From Plantago elongata (lineage: Eukaryota; Streptophyta; Magnoliopsida; Lamiales; Plantaginaceae): a stretch of DNA of 36,719 bases. The first letter of the stretch is position 1. Every line of letters begins with the position of its first letter. Location of the stretch: the NCBI GenBank assembly GCA_036897095.1, contig JAYMSP010001062.1:1-36719 (forward strand), in the 5' to 3' direction. Both the position numbers and the translations under genes were made by a program. The notes under the pieces were generated by a model that did no database searches, was not told the DNA's origin, and worked only from the letters and a program-made list of their open reading frames with translations. Shown here in pieces: positions 1-11,942 of this stretch.

Positions 1-902
1 GGTTACCGACAGTGTGCTAGCTGACCGCGTGAAGGGAAGCTAGCTAATGATCGTCGATAAGCGAGGTAGGACGGCGGGGGATGAAGCTTGATCGTCTGAC
101 TGACTGATAGAGTCCTGAGGGTTGAGTGAGAGGAGATCGATTGATTGCTAGGGTTTTTCGCAGTTGGAATGAGATGCCTTTTACTCTTTGCGACGGCCTC
201 CCTATATAGACCATCCAACCGTTGGCGTCCGTACCCACCTCTCCTATCTTTTGGATCTGGAGTCGTTTCATGGGTTGACTCAAGCTAGTCGGTTGCTTAC
301 TGACTGACTGAGTCGGTAGTGCGACGTGGGTCGGTCAGTCCGTTAGGCTAACATGGTTGGCCTTGCGAATTAGGTCGAATGACTCTCAAGTCCGTTGAAT
401 TCGTTTTTGGTAGATTGATGTATGTCCGACTCGCCAAGCGTGTTAGCTCACAGGTCCGTCAGACTCGCCAAGCGTGTTGGCTCGCAGGTCCGTCAGACTC
501 GCCAAGCGTGTTGGCTCGTGTGTCTGTCCGCTAGGAGGTAGGGAGGCCCGACTCGCGTGTGAGGTTTGAGATGGACTCATTCGAAGATCATGAAAGGGTC
601 GGGGCCTTGATGGACCAATTTGCCAGTCTTGCTAGAAGAGCGAATTTTGGCCATTACAATTCCCTACACTAATTACACCCATTTTCAGTTTCATGAATTC
701 ATAACTTTGTATCCCATCTTCACTATTTTCAAGTTTTGCTGCATTATATTGTTAGTTCACGAATTCTTTTACGAATTTCCATGTCAGGCGTTTAATAATA
801 CTGAAATTTTTAAAAATAAAGTTCGTTGAATTTTCAAACTCACAAACTAGGACGAGTTGCATTTTCTTTTATTAATCGGTTTTGAAAAATCAGGGCGCTA
901 CA
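1..902 (+). repeat. Possible 3' part of a Ty3-type LTR
   Basis: The stretch up to 902 has no gene. It ends in GGGCGCTACA (893-902), which resembles the CA-ending 3' terminus of many plant Ty3 chromovirus LTRs. It contains a TATA-like motif (TATATAGA, about 202-209), many short GACT/GTCC-rich repeats and no long credible ORF. The left part is relatively GC-rich and the right part AT-rich, unlike the SAE2 upstream region. No primer-binding site follows 902, so it could be a solo or truncated LTR. The 5' end lies outside the window. This is inference from the terminal motif; a repeat-library search would decide. Confidence 0.35.
428..529. repeat. 34-bp tandem repeat, three copies
   Basis: Three consecutive 34-bp units (428-461, 462-495, 496-529) begin with GACTCGCCAAGCGTGTT. 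Units 1 and 2 differ at only a few positions; unit 3 diverges in its last third. They lie inside the LTR-like region, where short internal tandem repeats are common. Confidence 0.9.
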
Positions 903-1728
903 ACAACACTTATTTTAGCTCTACAAATTCTTATAAATTTCAACCTTCTATCAAAAGTAAGATTTTTTAAATTGATAAAAAATTTAATTACCATTCAACA
1001 ATTATATTTTAATTAATATTTACTTCATTAGTGTTACGTGTCAAATAGTCACTAGATGGGCAAATATATTACTAATACTAATTAAAAAGTTAAAAGTAGT
1101 TATTAATTTCAAAAGTAGTGGTTTACACCACTTCTTCAATTCTAGGCCATGTAAAATTATATTTAATTTCTTAATTTAATGTTTGTACACTATATATATT
1201 AGTAATAGGAATTTAGTATGTATGAAAATTTTATATTGGAGTTTATGGTTTTTAAGTTTTTATTATATATTAATATTATAGAATTTTATGAATAATATGC
1301 ATTTATATAATTAAAATAATATATTATTATTTTATAGTATATATTTAAAATTAAAAGAATAAGAATTACATGTGAATTTTACTGGGCAAGTTCCTACCCG
1401 AAATGGAAAAAGTCGAGTAGAATTTCTGGTAAAATAAAGTGGAAGAAGAAGAAGAGGAGGAGTCGTACAGAATAAGACGACTTCAACTCTCTCTTCTTAT
1501 TTTATACTCTCAAACGACTGCACTTCTCGTACTTGTCAAAGAAGAAGAAGAAGAAGAAAGCTGAACCAAAAACCTTCATTTGGCGCCCTATGCTCAAGAA
1601 ATCCCTTCAACTTTAAACCCTTTTATACCTAAATTCCCTAAATTCGTTTCAGTTTTATCACATTCAATCAATTCAACACTTACATCTACTACTACTCTAT
1701 ACTCTTGGCCGCTGACTTTCCATCTTCA
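903..1728 (+). promoter_or_regulatory. Upstream region and 5' leader of the SAE2 gene
   Basis: There is no gene here. Positions 903-1380 are very AT-rich. From about 1435 the composition changes to purine-rich GAA/GGA runs (1441-1465 and a GAA run near 1541-1558), then a pyrimidine-rich stretch leads to the ATG at 1729. That pattern suits a core promoter and 5' untranslated leader; a TATA-like TTTATA lies near 1500. The transcription start cannot be placed from sequence alone. Confidence 0.4.
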
Positions 1729-4700
1729 ATGGCTTCCGAGCAACAATTATCTGCAATAAAGGTTCTTTCTTTACTTGTAATTTGCATGTTCTGCTAAATT
1801 CACACTTTTTTTATTTGTATTCTTTCGTTTGTAGGGCGCCAAAGTTCTTATGGTCGGTGCCGGTGGTATCGGTTGCGAGGTTCTCAAAACCCTAGCTCTT
1901 TCTGGCTTCCAGGATGTTCATATTGTGAGTTCATTTTCTCTTCCTTTATGTTTTTTATTTAAAATTTTATTCTTTATTTTAGACCTTTATTAGGGTTTTA
2001 GAATTCCTATTTTTGGGGGTCTCGTGTGTTTTTGCCGAATAGTTGGTGCCTTTTGCTGTTTTGTGCGGTGGGATTTTTTATGTATGAAAAATTATTCGAA
2101 AATTTGCCTAATTCTTGCTCTAGTGTACAAACTTGGGTCATGTTTATTGCTCCGATTTTGAGTTTCCTGTGACTTATTTCCCTGCCCTTGTCGTAATAGG
2201 GCCCGTTAGACGTGTTTTAATTCTTTCATACAAGGGAAACTACTGAAGAGAACTACAAGCGGAGATCTGATGTGCTGCTATACATGTTTATAGATTTTGT
2301 AATAATACATCTGATTTGCGATTTCGATATTGCATCTACTTACTTTGCACCTTAGCTTTCCTGTTGCTTTCGAAACACGACTCCTTACTCCATTGTCTAC
2401 AAGTTCAAATATTTCGGATTCATAGCAATCGGTGAAGTTTGGTTGATAATATAACTACTGTTTCACTTTTGTGTGAAAATTCCATGGAACCCCGAATCGT
2501 GTTCTTCCTGAATTGCATGGCTCTACATACTCAGTTGATAGTGGCTAGTATTTGTTTTTGCTATGGAATGAGATTTTGGTTTCCGGGTATGGACAATTGG
2601 CAATATGATAGCGAGAATGCAGTTGTTATCTATTAGTCCAGTGGATAGAGTCGACTGTGTTTCTTTGCTGGTGGTGACGAGACAATGGGAATGGGCAGTG
2701 GCCAAGGTTTTGAAATCTGGCGATTAGGCATTGTTGCTGTTGTTCCAGGAGAGATAGTCAAGATTCAGTTATGGGTTACTTTTGTATTAGATGTATGTAC
2801 CGAATAATCTCATGTCTTTTCCTGTGACTAAAAATCATATATCCTTCTTCAAACATTGTTTGATCTGTTCTAATTATTGTTCCTACTTCATTCACAATCC
2901 ATAACTGTAATGAGCTTTTGAAGGATAGTTGCATGACACTTTCTTGTACCGAACTTGGAAATTGTTTTGATGACTATTTGTTACCCTCAACATTAAATCA
3001 TATCCTTCATTGGTAGTGGTATGATCTAAGTTGTTAGGTCGGTGGTTGTTCAACGCATTGCTTATGGCTTATGTACTTTGCCAAGTGGAAGATTTACGCA
3101 GTTTTTGTTCTTTTTTTCACTTCAAATGCAGATTGATTTGGATACAATTGAAGTTAGCAATCTGAATAGACAGTTTTTGTTCCGGAAATCACATGTTGGA
3201 ATGTCCAAGGCCAAAGTGAGTTGGGAATTCAACCCGTTTTCTGCTTATACTACAACATTTCTTCCAGATTTCATATTATTAATACTCAACTATTCTTCCA
3301 AACAATCAACCAGGTTGCTCGTGATGCTGTATTGAAATTCAGGCCACATATCAGCATTACACCATACCATGCAAATGTCAAGGATCCTGATTTCAATGTT
3401 GATTTCTTCAAGCAATTTAATGTTGTTCTGAATGGGCTTGATAATCTGGATGCCAGACGCCATGTCAACCGCCTGTGCTTGGCAGCTGGTGTGCCTTTGG
3501 TCGAAAGTGGGACCACTGGGTTCCTGGGGCAGGTTGTGTGATGAACTTTTACTGTTGTTTGGTTTGGGGCCTTTTAAAATATATCACTATATATTTACAT
3601 ACTTGTTTGTACTTTTGGGCCTACAAAGTATAGATGATCCTTCTCTGAACTTTGTCTCGCAGGTCACTGTTCATGTGAAGGGTAAAACAGAATGTTATGA
3701 ATGCCAGCCTAAGCCAGCCCCAAAGACATACCCTGTCTGTACAATTACAAGTACTCCATCAAAGGTGTCCACTCATCTAATTTTCGTATACTAAATTGCT
3801 TTTGGGATAGACATTATGCATGATTTTCTGCTGCTAAATGCGGGGCTTTTAAAGAACTTTGTGGCATATGTTATTTTTTCGAAGTTTTTTGTAACAATTT
3901 CTTGTGAAGTTGATTTGGAAAGCATAAGTAACTTTCAGGGGCTGTAGTTGCCTTTTCCCCCCCCTTGAAAGAGGACTAGTGGGCACCATTAGTGTTTTGG
4001 AAAAATGCAATTATTGCCCATCATTTTTAGGGGAAACTCCTCGATAATTGCATTCATAAAAAAGAGAAGTACTAATCTTATTGCTTGAGCGTACTAATAT
4101 CTTTTTTTTTTTTAATTTTATATTTATGTTGCAGTTTGTTCACTGTATTGTATGGGCAAAGGACCTTCTTTTTGCAAAGTTATTTGGTGACAAGAACCAG
4201 GACAATGATCTTAATGTGCGTTCTGGTGATGCATCCAGCTCATCCGTAAAAATAGATGATGTTTTTGAACGCAAGATTGATGAAGACGTTGAACAGTATG
4301 GGAAGATAATTTATGACCATGTTTTTGGCTATAACATTGAGTTGGCTCTGTCCAATGAAGAAACTTGGAAACACCGCATCAGGCCCAGACCTGTCTATGT
4401 CAAAGATGTATTTCCCACGGAAGAAATCAGCCATAATGGAAATCTGGATAAGAATCCTGAAGCTGGAGATCTTTCAACAGTGTCTGCAATGGCATCTCTG
4501 GGTCTTAAGAACCCACAGGATCTTTGGAGCTTGCAGGAGAACTCCAAAGTGTTTCTTGAGGCTCTAAAATTGTTCTTCTCAAGAAGGGAACAGGTTTGAC
4601 ATGTTCTCCTGAAGATACCAGTTCTTCTATTCTCAGTAATTCTTTTTATAGCTATAATATGAAACCCAGCTTTCTCATTTTAGGAGATTGGTAACTTGAC

Positions 4701-7049
4701 TTTTGACAAAGATGATCAATTAGCCGTAGAGTTTGTCACTGCTGCTGCAAATATTAGAGCTTCTTCATTTGGCATCCCATTGCATAGCCTTTTTGAGGCC
4801 AAAGGTATTGCAGGCAATATTGTGCATGCTGTTGCCACAACAAATGCTGCTGTTGCTGGGTTAATTGTCATTGAGGCTATTAAGGTCTTGCAAGATGATG
4901 TTAAAAGCTATAGGTAGGTGCATCTTTCTGCAAGTTTTCCTGCTAGTGTGTTTGAATAAAGTTTTTAGAAGGTTTAGTTTCAAAGACTGGCATTGATGTA
5001 TCAATTATATTTTGATATTAGAGCCTGAGGTGAAACTTTTACTTTTCTAGTGTCTTTTAATTTTTTTTTCTCTGCGTTGGTAAATAGGTATGTAGCTTAA
5101 TTCTGTATGGTGAGATTAGGGATCTTCTAATGATTGTATGATGCATTGTGCCTAAACACTATTGTCATAATTTTCCTACCTGGATTAAAGGTTGACTTAA
5201 TTTACTTACTACGATTCGCTCAATGTTTTACAATCTAACCTTTCATTGTTTCTGTAGGATGACATATTGCCTTCAGCATCCTTCAAAAAAGATGCTGCTT
5301 ATGCCTATAGAGCCATTTGAGCCAAACAAATCATGCTATGTCTGCTCTGAGGTAAGCTGGTGTCTCGTTTCCTCAAATTCACCAAGTGCTATCAAAAGTA
5401 GATTTGCGTTGGTCCTTTTCTTTTTGCTGTTTCACACGATGGATTGTTTTCTGAATGAGTAAATTGTTTGTCTGTATTCTTATCTGTTTGATATTAGACA
5501 ACTTTGAATCTGGAGATAAATACTCATCGTTCCAAGTTAAGAGACTTCGTTGAGAAAATTGTGAAGGCAAAGCTTGGCATGAATTTGCCTTTGATCATGC
5601 ATGGCTCAGCGCTTCTTTATGAGGTTGGTGATGATCTTGAGGAAGATGAGGTTGCTAATTATGCTGCAAATCTTGAAAAGGTAGGTTGTCCTTCTGTTCT
5701 GCTATATTATTTGTATAGATCCATGCTCCCTTTTTTTTTTTTTTGTCTTCTGATTTTCAATGTTCTCATATATGGGCTGACCTTGTGCATGTTCTGTCAG
5801 ACACTATCTGAGCTTCCTTCTCCGATCACCGGTGGATCTATTCTTACCGTTGAGGATCTTCAGCAAGAGCTTAAATGTTCTATTAGCATCAAGCATAGGT
5901 TTGTTTCGTGCCATATCTTTTATGTTAGTTGCTGAAGTTTTGACCTGCCACTAGAATCTGAGCCAGGGATTATGTTTTCTGCTTTCTTATGTTTTTCCCC
6001 TCCTTTGCACATGACTCTTCTATTTCTTTGAATTTCAAGTTGTAGTTGTCGAATATGGAAAATTTTGCTAGATTAGTATCTATCTACTGCCTAAACAGAT
6101 TCTACAGATAAACTCATTGGTTAAAAGTATGGCTTAAATAAATACAGGGTCAATAATTATATACAATCTTTTTCATCTCAAGTGTGGGCTTCCCTTGAGA
6201 TCACGTATGAGAAGTTATATCTGATTGAATGTAATCTGTAGCAAGTCTACAAAATCAGGTCTTGCTATCCCATCCTTCAAATGGTTGTTGTGCATGGTCA
6301 TTCTAATGGCTTGTGGCTGATCTTGTTCATTATTTCGTTGAATCCTCAGTCAGGTCAAATGGGTATTAGAAATCTGAAATCCCAATAATTTGAATGGCAT
6401 GTTTCTTTCAAATTAAATAATAAACTCTCCCGGTTATGAATTCAAAATTACAACATATGCTTATATGCATGTGTTGTATGCAAACAAGCAAGCAAAAAAG
6501 TGCCTGTTTGACATGCGACTAAAACCAAAAAAACCTGGTTAAAAAAGCATAATTTTTTTCGTACTTCAGGGTTTTAACTCTACCAAACACACTCTTCCAT
6601 TGAATGGTGTTCTTTGATCATCTACTGATCCACCGCTCATGTTCCCTTAAAAATGCGATTAATTGTTTCATGCACAATCCTTTTCATTTCCTATCCTGTT
6701 CTTTGTCAGAGAGTGGATCCTAATTTTGTTTTCCTTTTCTAGGGACGAATTTGATGAGGAAAAGGAACCTGATGGAATGGTACTCATCGGCTGGACACAA
6801 GCACCACCGGCCGCACAAAAGAATGAAAAAGCTAATAATGGTGCTAGCACATCTAATGCATCTCTTGAAGAGACTGAGGATGATGATGAACTGCAAATTC
6901 TTCCGGCACAGACTGGGAAGAAACGGAAGCTTCCTGACACTAGCAATGATAAACTGAAGAGAAAGCCAGAAGAAGATGATGGCTGTGTTGATATGTTTAT
7001 GCTGCATGATGGGATTTCTGGCAATAGCAAGAAGAAAAGGGATGAATAG
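1729..7049 (+). CDS. SAE2: SUMO-activating enzyme subunit 2 (E1 large subunit, UBA2-like)
   Basis: Eleven exons, all GT-AG: 1729-1761, 1835-1924, 3132-3215, 3314-3532, 3663-3764, 4135-4593, 4684-4913, 5258-5351, 5498-5680, 5801-5898, 6743-7049. They total 1899 nt, or 632 aa, the usual length for plant SAE2. SAE2 pairs with SAE1, adenylates SUMO with ATP, forms a thioester on its catalytic cysteine and passes SUMO to SCE1, mainly in the nucleus. Visible landmarks are the nucleotide-binding GAGGIG (residues 19-24), the LNRQFLFR adenylation motif (52-59), [10 protein letters not shown] (110-119), catalytic Cys168 in YPVCTIT, two zinc-binding CxxC pairs (Cys153/156 and Cys432/435), the ubiquitin-fold region (exons 8-10), an acidic tail and a basic KKRK nuclear signal with a terminal KKKRDE. 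The first ATG gives a short lead into the Rossmann fold. No frame breaks are seen. Introns 2 (1207 bp) and 10 (844 bp) are the longest. Confidence 0.95.
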
Positions 7050-7684
7050 GTAGTTATTTTCATTCAGTTTTGCGCTTACCTTGCCTAACATTGTAGGATA
7101 CTGAGAAACAGTGATTCTTTTGGTACGTGCAACTTCTGAGATAATCAGATAGTCAGGACCCTAGGATTTTGGACATGAGCCTAGTACTCAGACCTTCATT
7201 GTGACAGTGACCTACTTATTTTTCATGACGTAGTGACTGGGTGTAACTTGGTGTTTTCCAGAGTATTTATTTAGGACCGCACATGTGGAAATTAGGGAAT
7301 GAAGTAGGGTGTTTTTTGTTGCAGTGTCAATTTAAACCTTTATCAGTTTTCATCTGTACTTTTGACAATAACTCCCAACAGCTAAAGTTTTAAATCCAGC
7401 TGTGCTGCGACCGGATTTACAACTGGCCAATCTTGCTACATACCGTGCTGTCTTTTGAATATATATATTTCGTGTTGTGTTTATTTTGAGGGGTGTATAC
7501 GAACTATCGCGTATATATTATTATTTCATAGATATGTAGTTATAAGTTGGCGTCAAAATTACAAATGAACAGGAAAATTCTTCCAACATGATGATAAGCA
7601 AAGTTACAACAGACAATATACAAGATGACAAGAATCTTAGCTCGTTTAAACTTACACAGTGAGTACTTAAACTCTTGATTTGAT
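7050..7684. other. Convergent 3' intergenic region
   Basis: About 635 bp separates the SAE2 stop codon from the stop codon of the opposite-strand receptor kinase. It is AT-rich with no credible ORF and probably holds both 3' untranslated regions. No repeat or RNA gene was recognised. Confidence 0.6.
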
Positions 7685-10432
7685 TTACCGGCCATTAAGA
7701 GCAAATTGTGCGAACATGGCAGTTCCGGAGTGGTCATCGACCGCTGAGACTTGTGTAGGCGGACTTGTAACAGCTTCAGTTGCTACAGGAGCAGAACTTT
7801 CAGCTGGCGAAGCAATTGGAGAAGCTGAGCTTGTGAATGCCTTGTTTTCTTCCTCCTCCTTTCCTTGTAAAGACGCTTCTTGTAGCTGCAATGCATACTC
7901 CAAGTTCCATAACACGTCTCCCATTGTAGGCCTGTCCACTCCATATTCCGCTAAACATTTCTCTGCTGCCTCCGCGAATTTCTTCATCGACTCAGGGTTT
8001 ATATGCCCAACAAGCGTTGGATCAATAATCTTGTCAAGTAGTCCCTTTCTCTTCCACTGCATTGCCCACTCGGCCAAGTTCACTTGCTCTCTAGGCAATG
8101 CTGGGTTAATAGCCGGGCGGGCACACAGAGCCTCCAAAAGGACGACTCCGAACGAGTAGACATCCGATTTATCGGTAAGTTGTTGCTTCCGGAAGTATTC
8201 CGGGTCCAAGTACCCGAAGCTACCCTTAACGGCTGTGCTGACATGAGTTTGGTCAGATCCGCTAGGTGCCCCATCTTTGGATAGCCCAAAATCGGCCATC
8301 TTGGCATTTAGGTTCTCATCTAGTAAAATGTTGGTGGTTTTGACATCGCGGTGGATGATACCCTGAGCAGTCCCGGTGTGGAGGTAATGTAATCCACGAG
8401 CAGAACCGATGCAAATCTCGAGCCTCTGTTTCCAAGTGAGGTGGGGTTGGTCCTTCCCATAGAGATGGTCTCGAAAAGGTCCATTTGCCATGAACTCGTA
8501 AACCAGGATCATTTCAGAGTTCTCGTCACAGTAACCTATCAAAGACACGAGATGGCGATGTCGCAGCTTGGAAAGCATCTGAATCTCTGTGTTGAACTCA
8601 TTGATCCCCTGTTCGGATTGTGGGTTGCCTCGTTTAACGGCTACTTTAACCCCATCATCAATCTCAGCAAGATAGACATTACCGAAGCCTCCAACACCGA
8701 TGATCTCATTGGGATCCCAGTTTTTGGTGGCTTCTTGGAGCTCGTCCAAGGAGAAATACCGGCCTAATCCGTTAGTTGAGGAAAAGAATTGGCTCTTTCG
8801 GGATCCTAAAGAAGTCTTGCTATTCGACATGAAGCTAGTGTCTCCTGCATGAAGTGGAAGCAACCAAGAAGAGAAACTCTTGCTCTTTTGCCAATCCTGA
8901 GGCCTTTTTCTCCACTTAACAGCTATTGCACCCAAGCCAACAAATGCTCCAAACATCATAGCAAATCCAACTGCTGCCACCGTGCCTTTAGCACCCGGAT
9001 TACCATTATCAGCTCTTTGACCGTTGACACCAAACTCTCCGTCAAGGCTTCCCACGGAGTTGTTCATCTTTAGAATCTCAATGCCATTCAGAAGAGCGTT
9101 CTTTGTACCAACATCCTCTTTCATTGGCCCAACCTGAATTGTCAAGGGGTCCAATGTCGATACCATGCTTGAGTTCACCACAAAATCTGCAAAATAAGCA
9201 GCCGATAACCCTCCAGTTACTGTCGTTAAATCAAGCCCTGTAATGCCCGGCATGCCGTTGATGAACACATTGAAGTAAAGATCATTCTCAGATTTGCTAA
9301 CTATATCTGCAAAATGCAAACGCACAAGGTATTGGAACGAGTTATCAATCTTCATTCTCCATGTGATGTTGAAATTCGGTGCCTGCATCACAAATCAAAA
9401 TTCACAATTCACATATCACAAATCAATCCGTCCAACAAGTCCCTCGCTAATGCAAGTCTCTTCAAAGACACTGTTACTTATGCATATAGGTATATATATT
9501 CGAACAAACTTAACTGTATACTAGTTACCTACCGCAACATTGGCATCAGCCATCTGCGTGGCAGTGGCATATATGGTAGGCGGAGCAATAAGCGGAGACT
9601 CTCCCTCTGGGTAGGTGATGACATTTGGCTGAACGGAGATGTCACTGCCAGTAACTTTAGGATCAAGGTAAGCTTTATCAGGGTCCCAACTTCTGGCCAG
9701 CGTATCATTTTGCTGTGTGATGGATGGTCCACCAACATTTAGTCTGTAAACAGTATGGTAGGCGATGTTTGCGAGGCCAGAGTAATCAGACTTAGGAGCA
9801 ACAGTGGTGGCGGAGTTACCGATGAGCATATCAGGTGCAGATACAAACTCAATGGCATTGATGAATGCAACGCTCCCTTGAGTAGGTTCGAAAGTGAGGG
9901 AGTAACGCTCGGTGGTGACATTAACGAGGTACTCCCGGAGGGTGTAGGTGGCATTGGGGTCAATGAGGAAGTCATGAACAAGGACAAGGTTGTTGCTGGT
10001 ACTCACTTTGAATCGTGCGTTGTTGAGATTAGGTTGAGCGTTGGGGACGGGTGCGAAATGAAGCCGAATCCAATGCCAACCAGGCCGGGTCACGTGGAAG
10101 GTGTAAGTGGCTGCGGCTTCAAATACTTTAGCAGATAGGTAAATGGCAGAAGGGACATTGCTCTCGATGGTGTTCCCCGGGAAGGATACTTGGATGTCGC
10201 GACCGTTGTAGGATAGGAAATTGCTCGTTTCCTTGTCGGATAGAAATGTGCGGTTGCTTCCGAGGGTGGTGGAGTTGGTTGATCCGCAATCCAGGAGAAT
10301 GTTGTCAGGTGGGGTGAAAGCGCTTGATTTGGCGGGGGCATTTAGGACCGCGGCGAAAACAACAACGTGGTCGACCAAGAAGAGTATGAGGAGGGCCAGG
10401 AGACATGGAAGGCGAGATGGGGAGATTTCCAT
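7685..10432 (-). CDS. CrRLK1L receptor-like kinase, THESEUS1-like
   Basis: Two exons, 10432-9533 and 9382-7685, joined by a 150-bp GT-AG intron; 865 aa. The in-frame stretch upstream to 10474 has no ATG (it opens on TTG), and the ATG at 10432 directly gives a signal peptide (hydrophobic LLALLILFLV core). Next come a malectin-like ectodomain (about residues 30-420), a membrane segment (about 435-455, followed by KWRKRP) and a Ser/Thr kinase: glycine loop GVGGFG (529-534), VAVK lysine 550, HRD 644-646, DFG Asp664 and a GSFGYLDPEYF activation segment. The C-terminus SGTAMFAQF plus LNGR is typical of the THE1 branch. The family senses cell-wall state or RALF peptides at the plasma membrane and controls growth. 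All catalytic residues are present, so it should be an active kinase. THE1 assignment over a close paralogue is by motif resemblance, not phylogeny. Most family members lack a coding intron. Confidence 0.93.
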
Positions 10433-11149
10433 TTCTCCAGTTGCCCCTAGCAAGTTTTTTGAAGGGAATTTCAAACTACTGCTACTACCATTAATTGATC
10501 AATTCTCTGTTAGAGACACATGATCATTCTCTTTTAACATTTTGTTGGTGATGAATAAATTTTGCCATTTCCAAATCAAAGTATCGTGGATTTCCACTTT
10601 TTTCGCATTTACCTCCCTTCTTTTCCAGTTATCATTTCCATTCATTCTATGTTTAGTAAGTGATAACGTACTTTACTACTGTCTCGTTATTCCATTCCAT
10701 AATATTTTGCTCTTTTTTTAAATTCAATTTTCATCATTCTTTTCTTTCCTTTATAATTGATGGTGTGCAATCACTGGCAACATCTTATTTGGCACAATGG
10801 AAAATAGAATTTTAGTGTTTTTTTTTCTAAGGCTACTGTTACTGTCATTTGGTTTCTTAATTGATACATATAATTAATGTATGTTCATGACTCAACTAAG
10901 AGCCCTTTGTTATGGTTTTAAAATTGCAGCCCTTTGAGACTCACTCTTTGTTTCTTTGGTCTTTTGATGTTGAACAGGAAGACTATCCCACCATGGTCGC
11001 TTCATCATCTGGTGGAGGAAGTCAATAAGCTGCTGGAACTGATAGAGGAGAGAAAATTAAATATACGACAAATAAAAAAATTAACATATTTTACAAGGTA
11101 AATTTGAATTTTTTAATTAATATATGTATTTTTCTAATTTATTCTGTTG
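10433..11149. other. Upstream region of the receptor kinase gene
   Basis: This holds the likely promoter and 5' leader of the minus-strand kinase, then AT-rich DNA. A weakly coding-like patch near 10970-11050 has stops in all frames and may be the decayed N-terminal side of the Harbinger remnant. Nothing else is recognised. Confidence 0.4.
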
Positions 11150-11712
11150 AACGATATCACGGCGGTTGAAAGGTCACCCGTGTTCGACGAATTGCTACAA
11201 GGTAAAGCTCCTTCCGTTAACTTCAATTTTAATGGTCATGAATACAAAATGAGGTACTATCTAACAAATGCTATATATCCGAAGTGGGGAACCTTCTAAA
11301 ATCGATCAAGGGGCCAATTACTCTAAAACAGGTTAACTTTGCTACGCGTCAAGAGGCGGTCCGGAAAGACGTTGAACATGCTTTCGGAGTTCTATAATCG
11401 CGCTTCAAAGTGATTAAGGATTCAACATTGGCCCATAACCAAAAAGATCTTGCTAGAATCATGAATTGTTGTATTTGTTTGCACAACATGATAGTGGAGG
11501 ATGATCGTCACTTATATCTTAACTACAAAGATATCATCCGTGAAATACGAGAAGATGCACAAGAATTAGGCATCGACAATAACATTGATTATGTGTTCCA
11601 GCGTAGAGATTCCGTCATCAATTCAATTGAAGGCTATTTGAAGAGAAAGGCTGATGTAGAAAGTCGAGAACTCCATCTCCAGCTGCAAGAGGACATGATG
11701 GAACATGTTTAG
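11150..11712 (+). pseudogene. PIF/Harbinger transposase remnant (C-terminal half)
   Basis: Conceptual translation shows the plant Harbinger (DDE_Tnp_4) signature: FNGHEYKMRYYLT, IYPKWGTF, RQEAVRKDVEHAFGVL and CICLHNMIVEDDR. The VEHAF block carries the last acidic residue of the DDE triad in this family. The reading is broken by a 1-nt frame slip just after PKWGTF (about 11297) and by an in-frame TAA inside GVL-SRF (about 11394-11397). The last 100 codons (from about 11410) are open to the TAG at 11710-11712. The N-terminal half with the first catalytic aspartates is missing. Terminal inverted repeats and target duplications were not found. It is a dead transposon fragment. Confidence 0.85.
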
Positions 11713-11942
11713 TCTATCGGTGGTCCTATTAATGAGTAGTTGTTTTGATATTCCGTTGCTTATGTTGTTTATTTTATTCGAACGTGTGTTGTTGGTTTGT
11801 TTCTCAATATTTCATGTATTGTACTTTCGGATTTCAATAAAACATCCATTTCCATTTGATTAAGTAAACATTACAACATTCGAACAATGCAGCATTAAAG
11901 AAAACCTAAGGATTTAGTACTAATACAACAAATAACTAAACA

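Noticed and set aside
620..829. 69-codon open frame upstream of SAE2
   Set aside because: The composition is that of AT-rich non-coding DNA, with no homology or splice context, inside the LTR-like region.
3720..3764. Thr after the SAE2 catalytic site (PVCTIT rather than the animal and yeast PVCTIR)
   Set aside because: As far as I recall, plant SAE2 proteins share this form; the catalytic cysteine itself and both zinc CxxC pairs are present, so it is not an anomaly.
6668..7091. Minus-strand serine-rich frames over the last SAE2 exon
   Set aside because: They are reverse complements of the acidic, lysine-rich SAE2 tail.
10433..10474. 14-residue N-terminal extension of the receptor kinase
   Set aside because: The extension opens with TTG, not ATG; the first ATG at 10432 gives an immediate, typical signal peptide.
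7680..10523. Plus-strand open frames across the receptor kinase
   Set aside because: They are antisense shadows of the kinase coding sequence, with no independent motifs.
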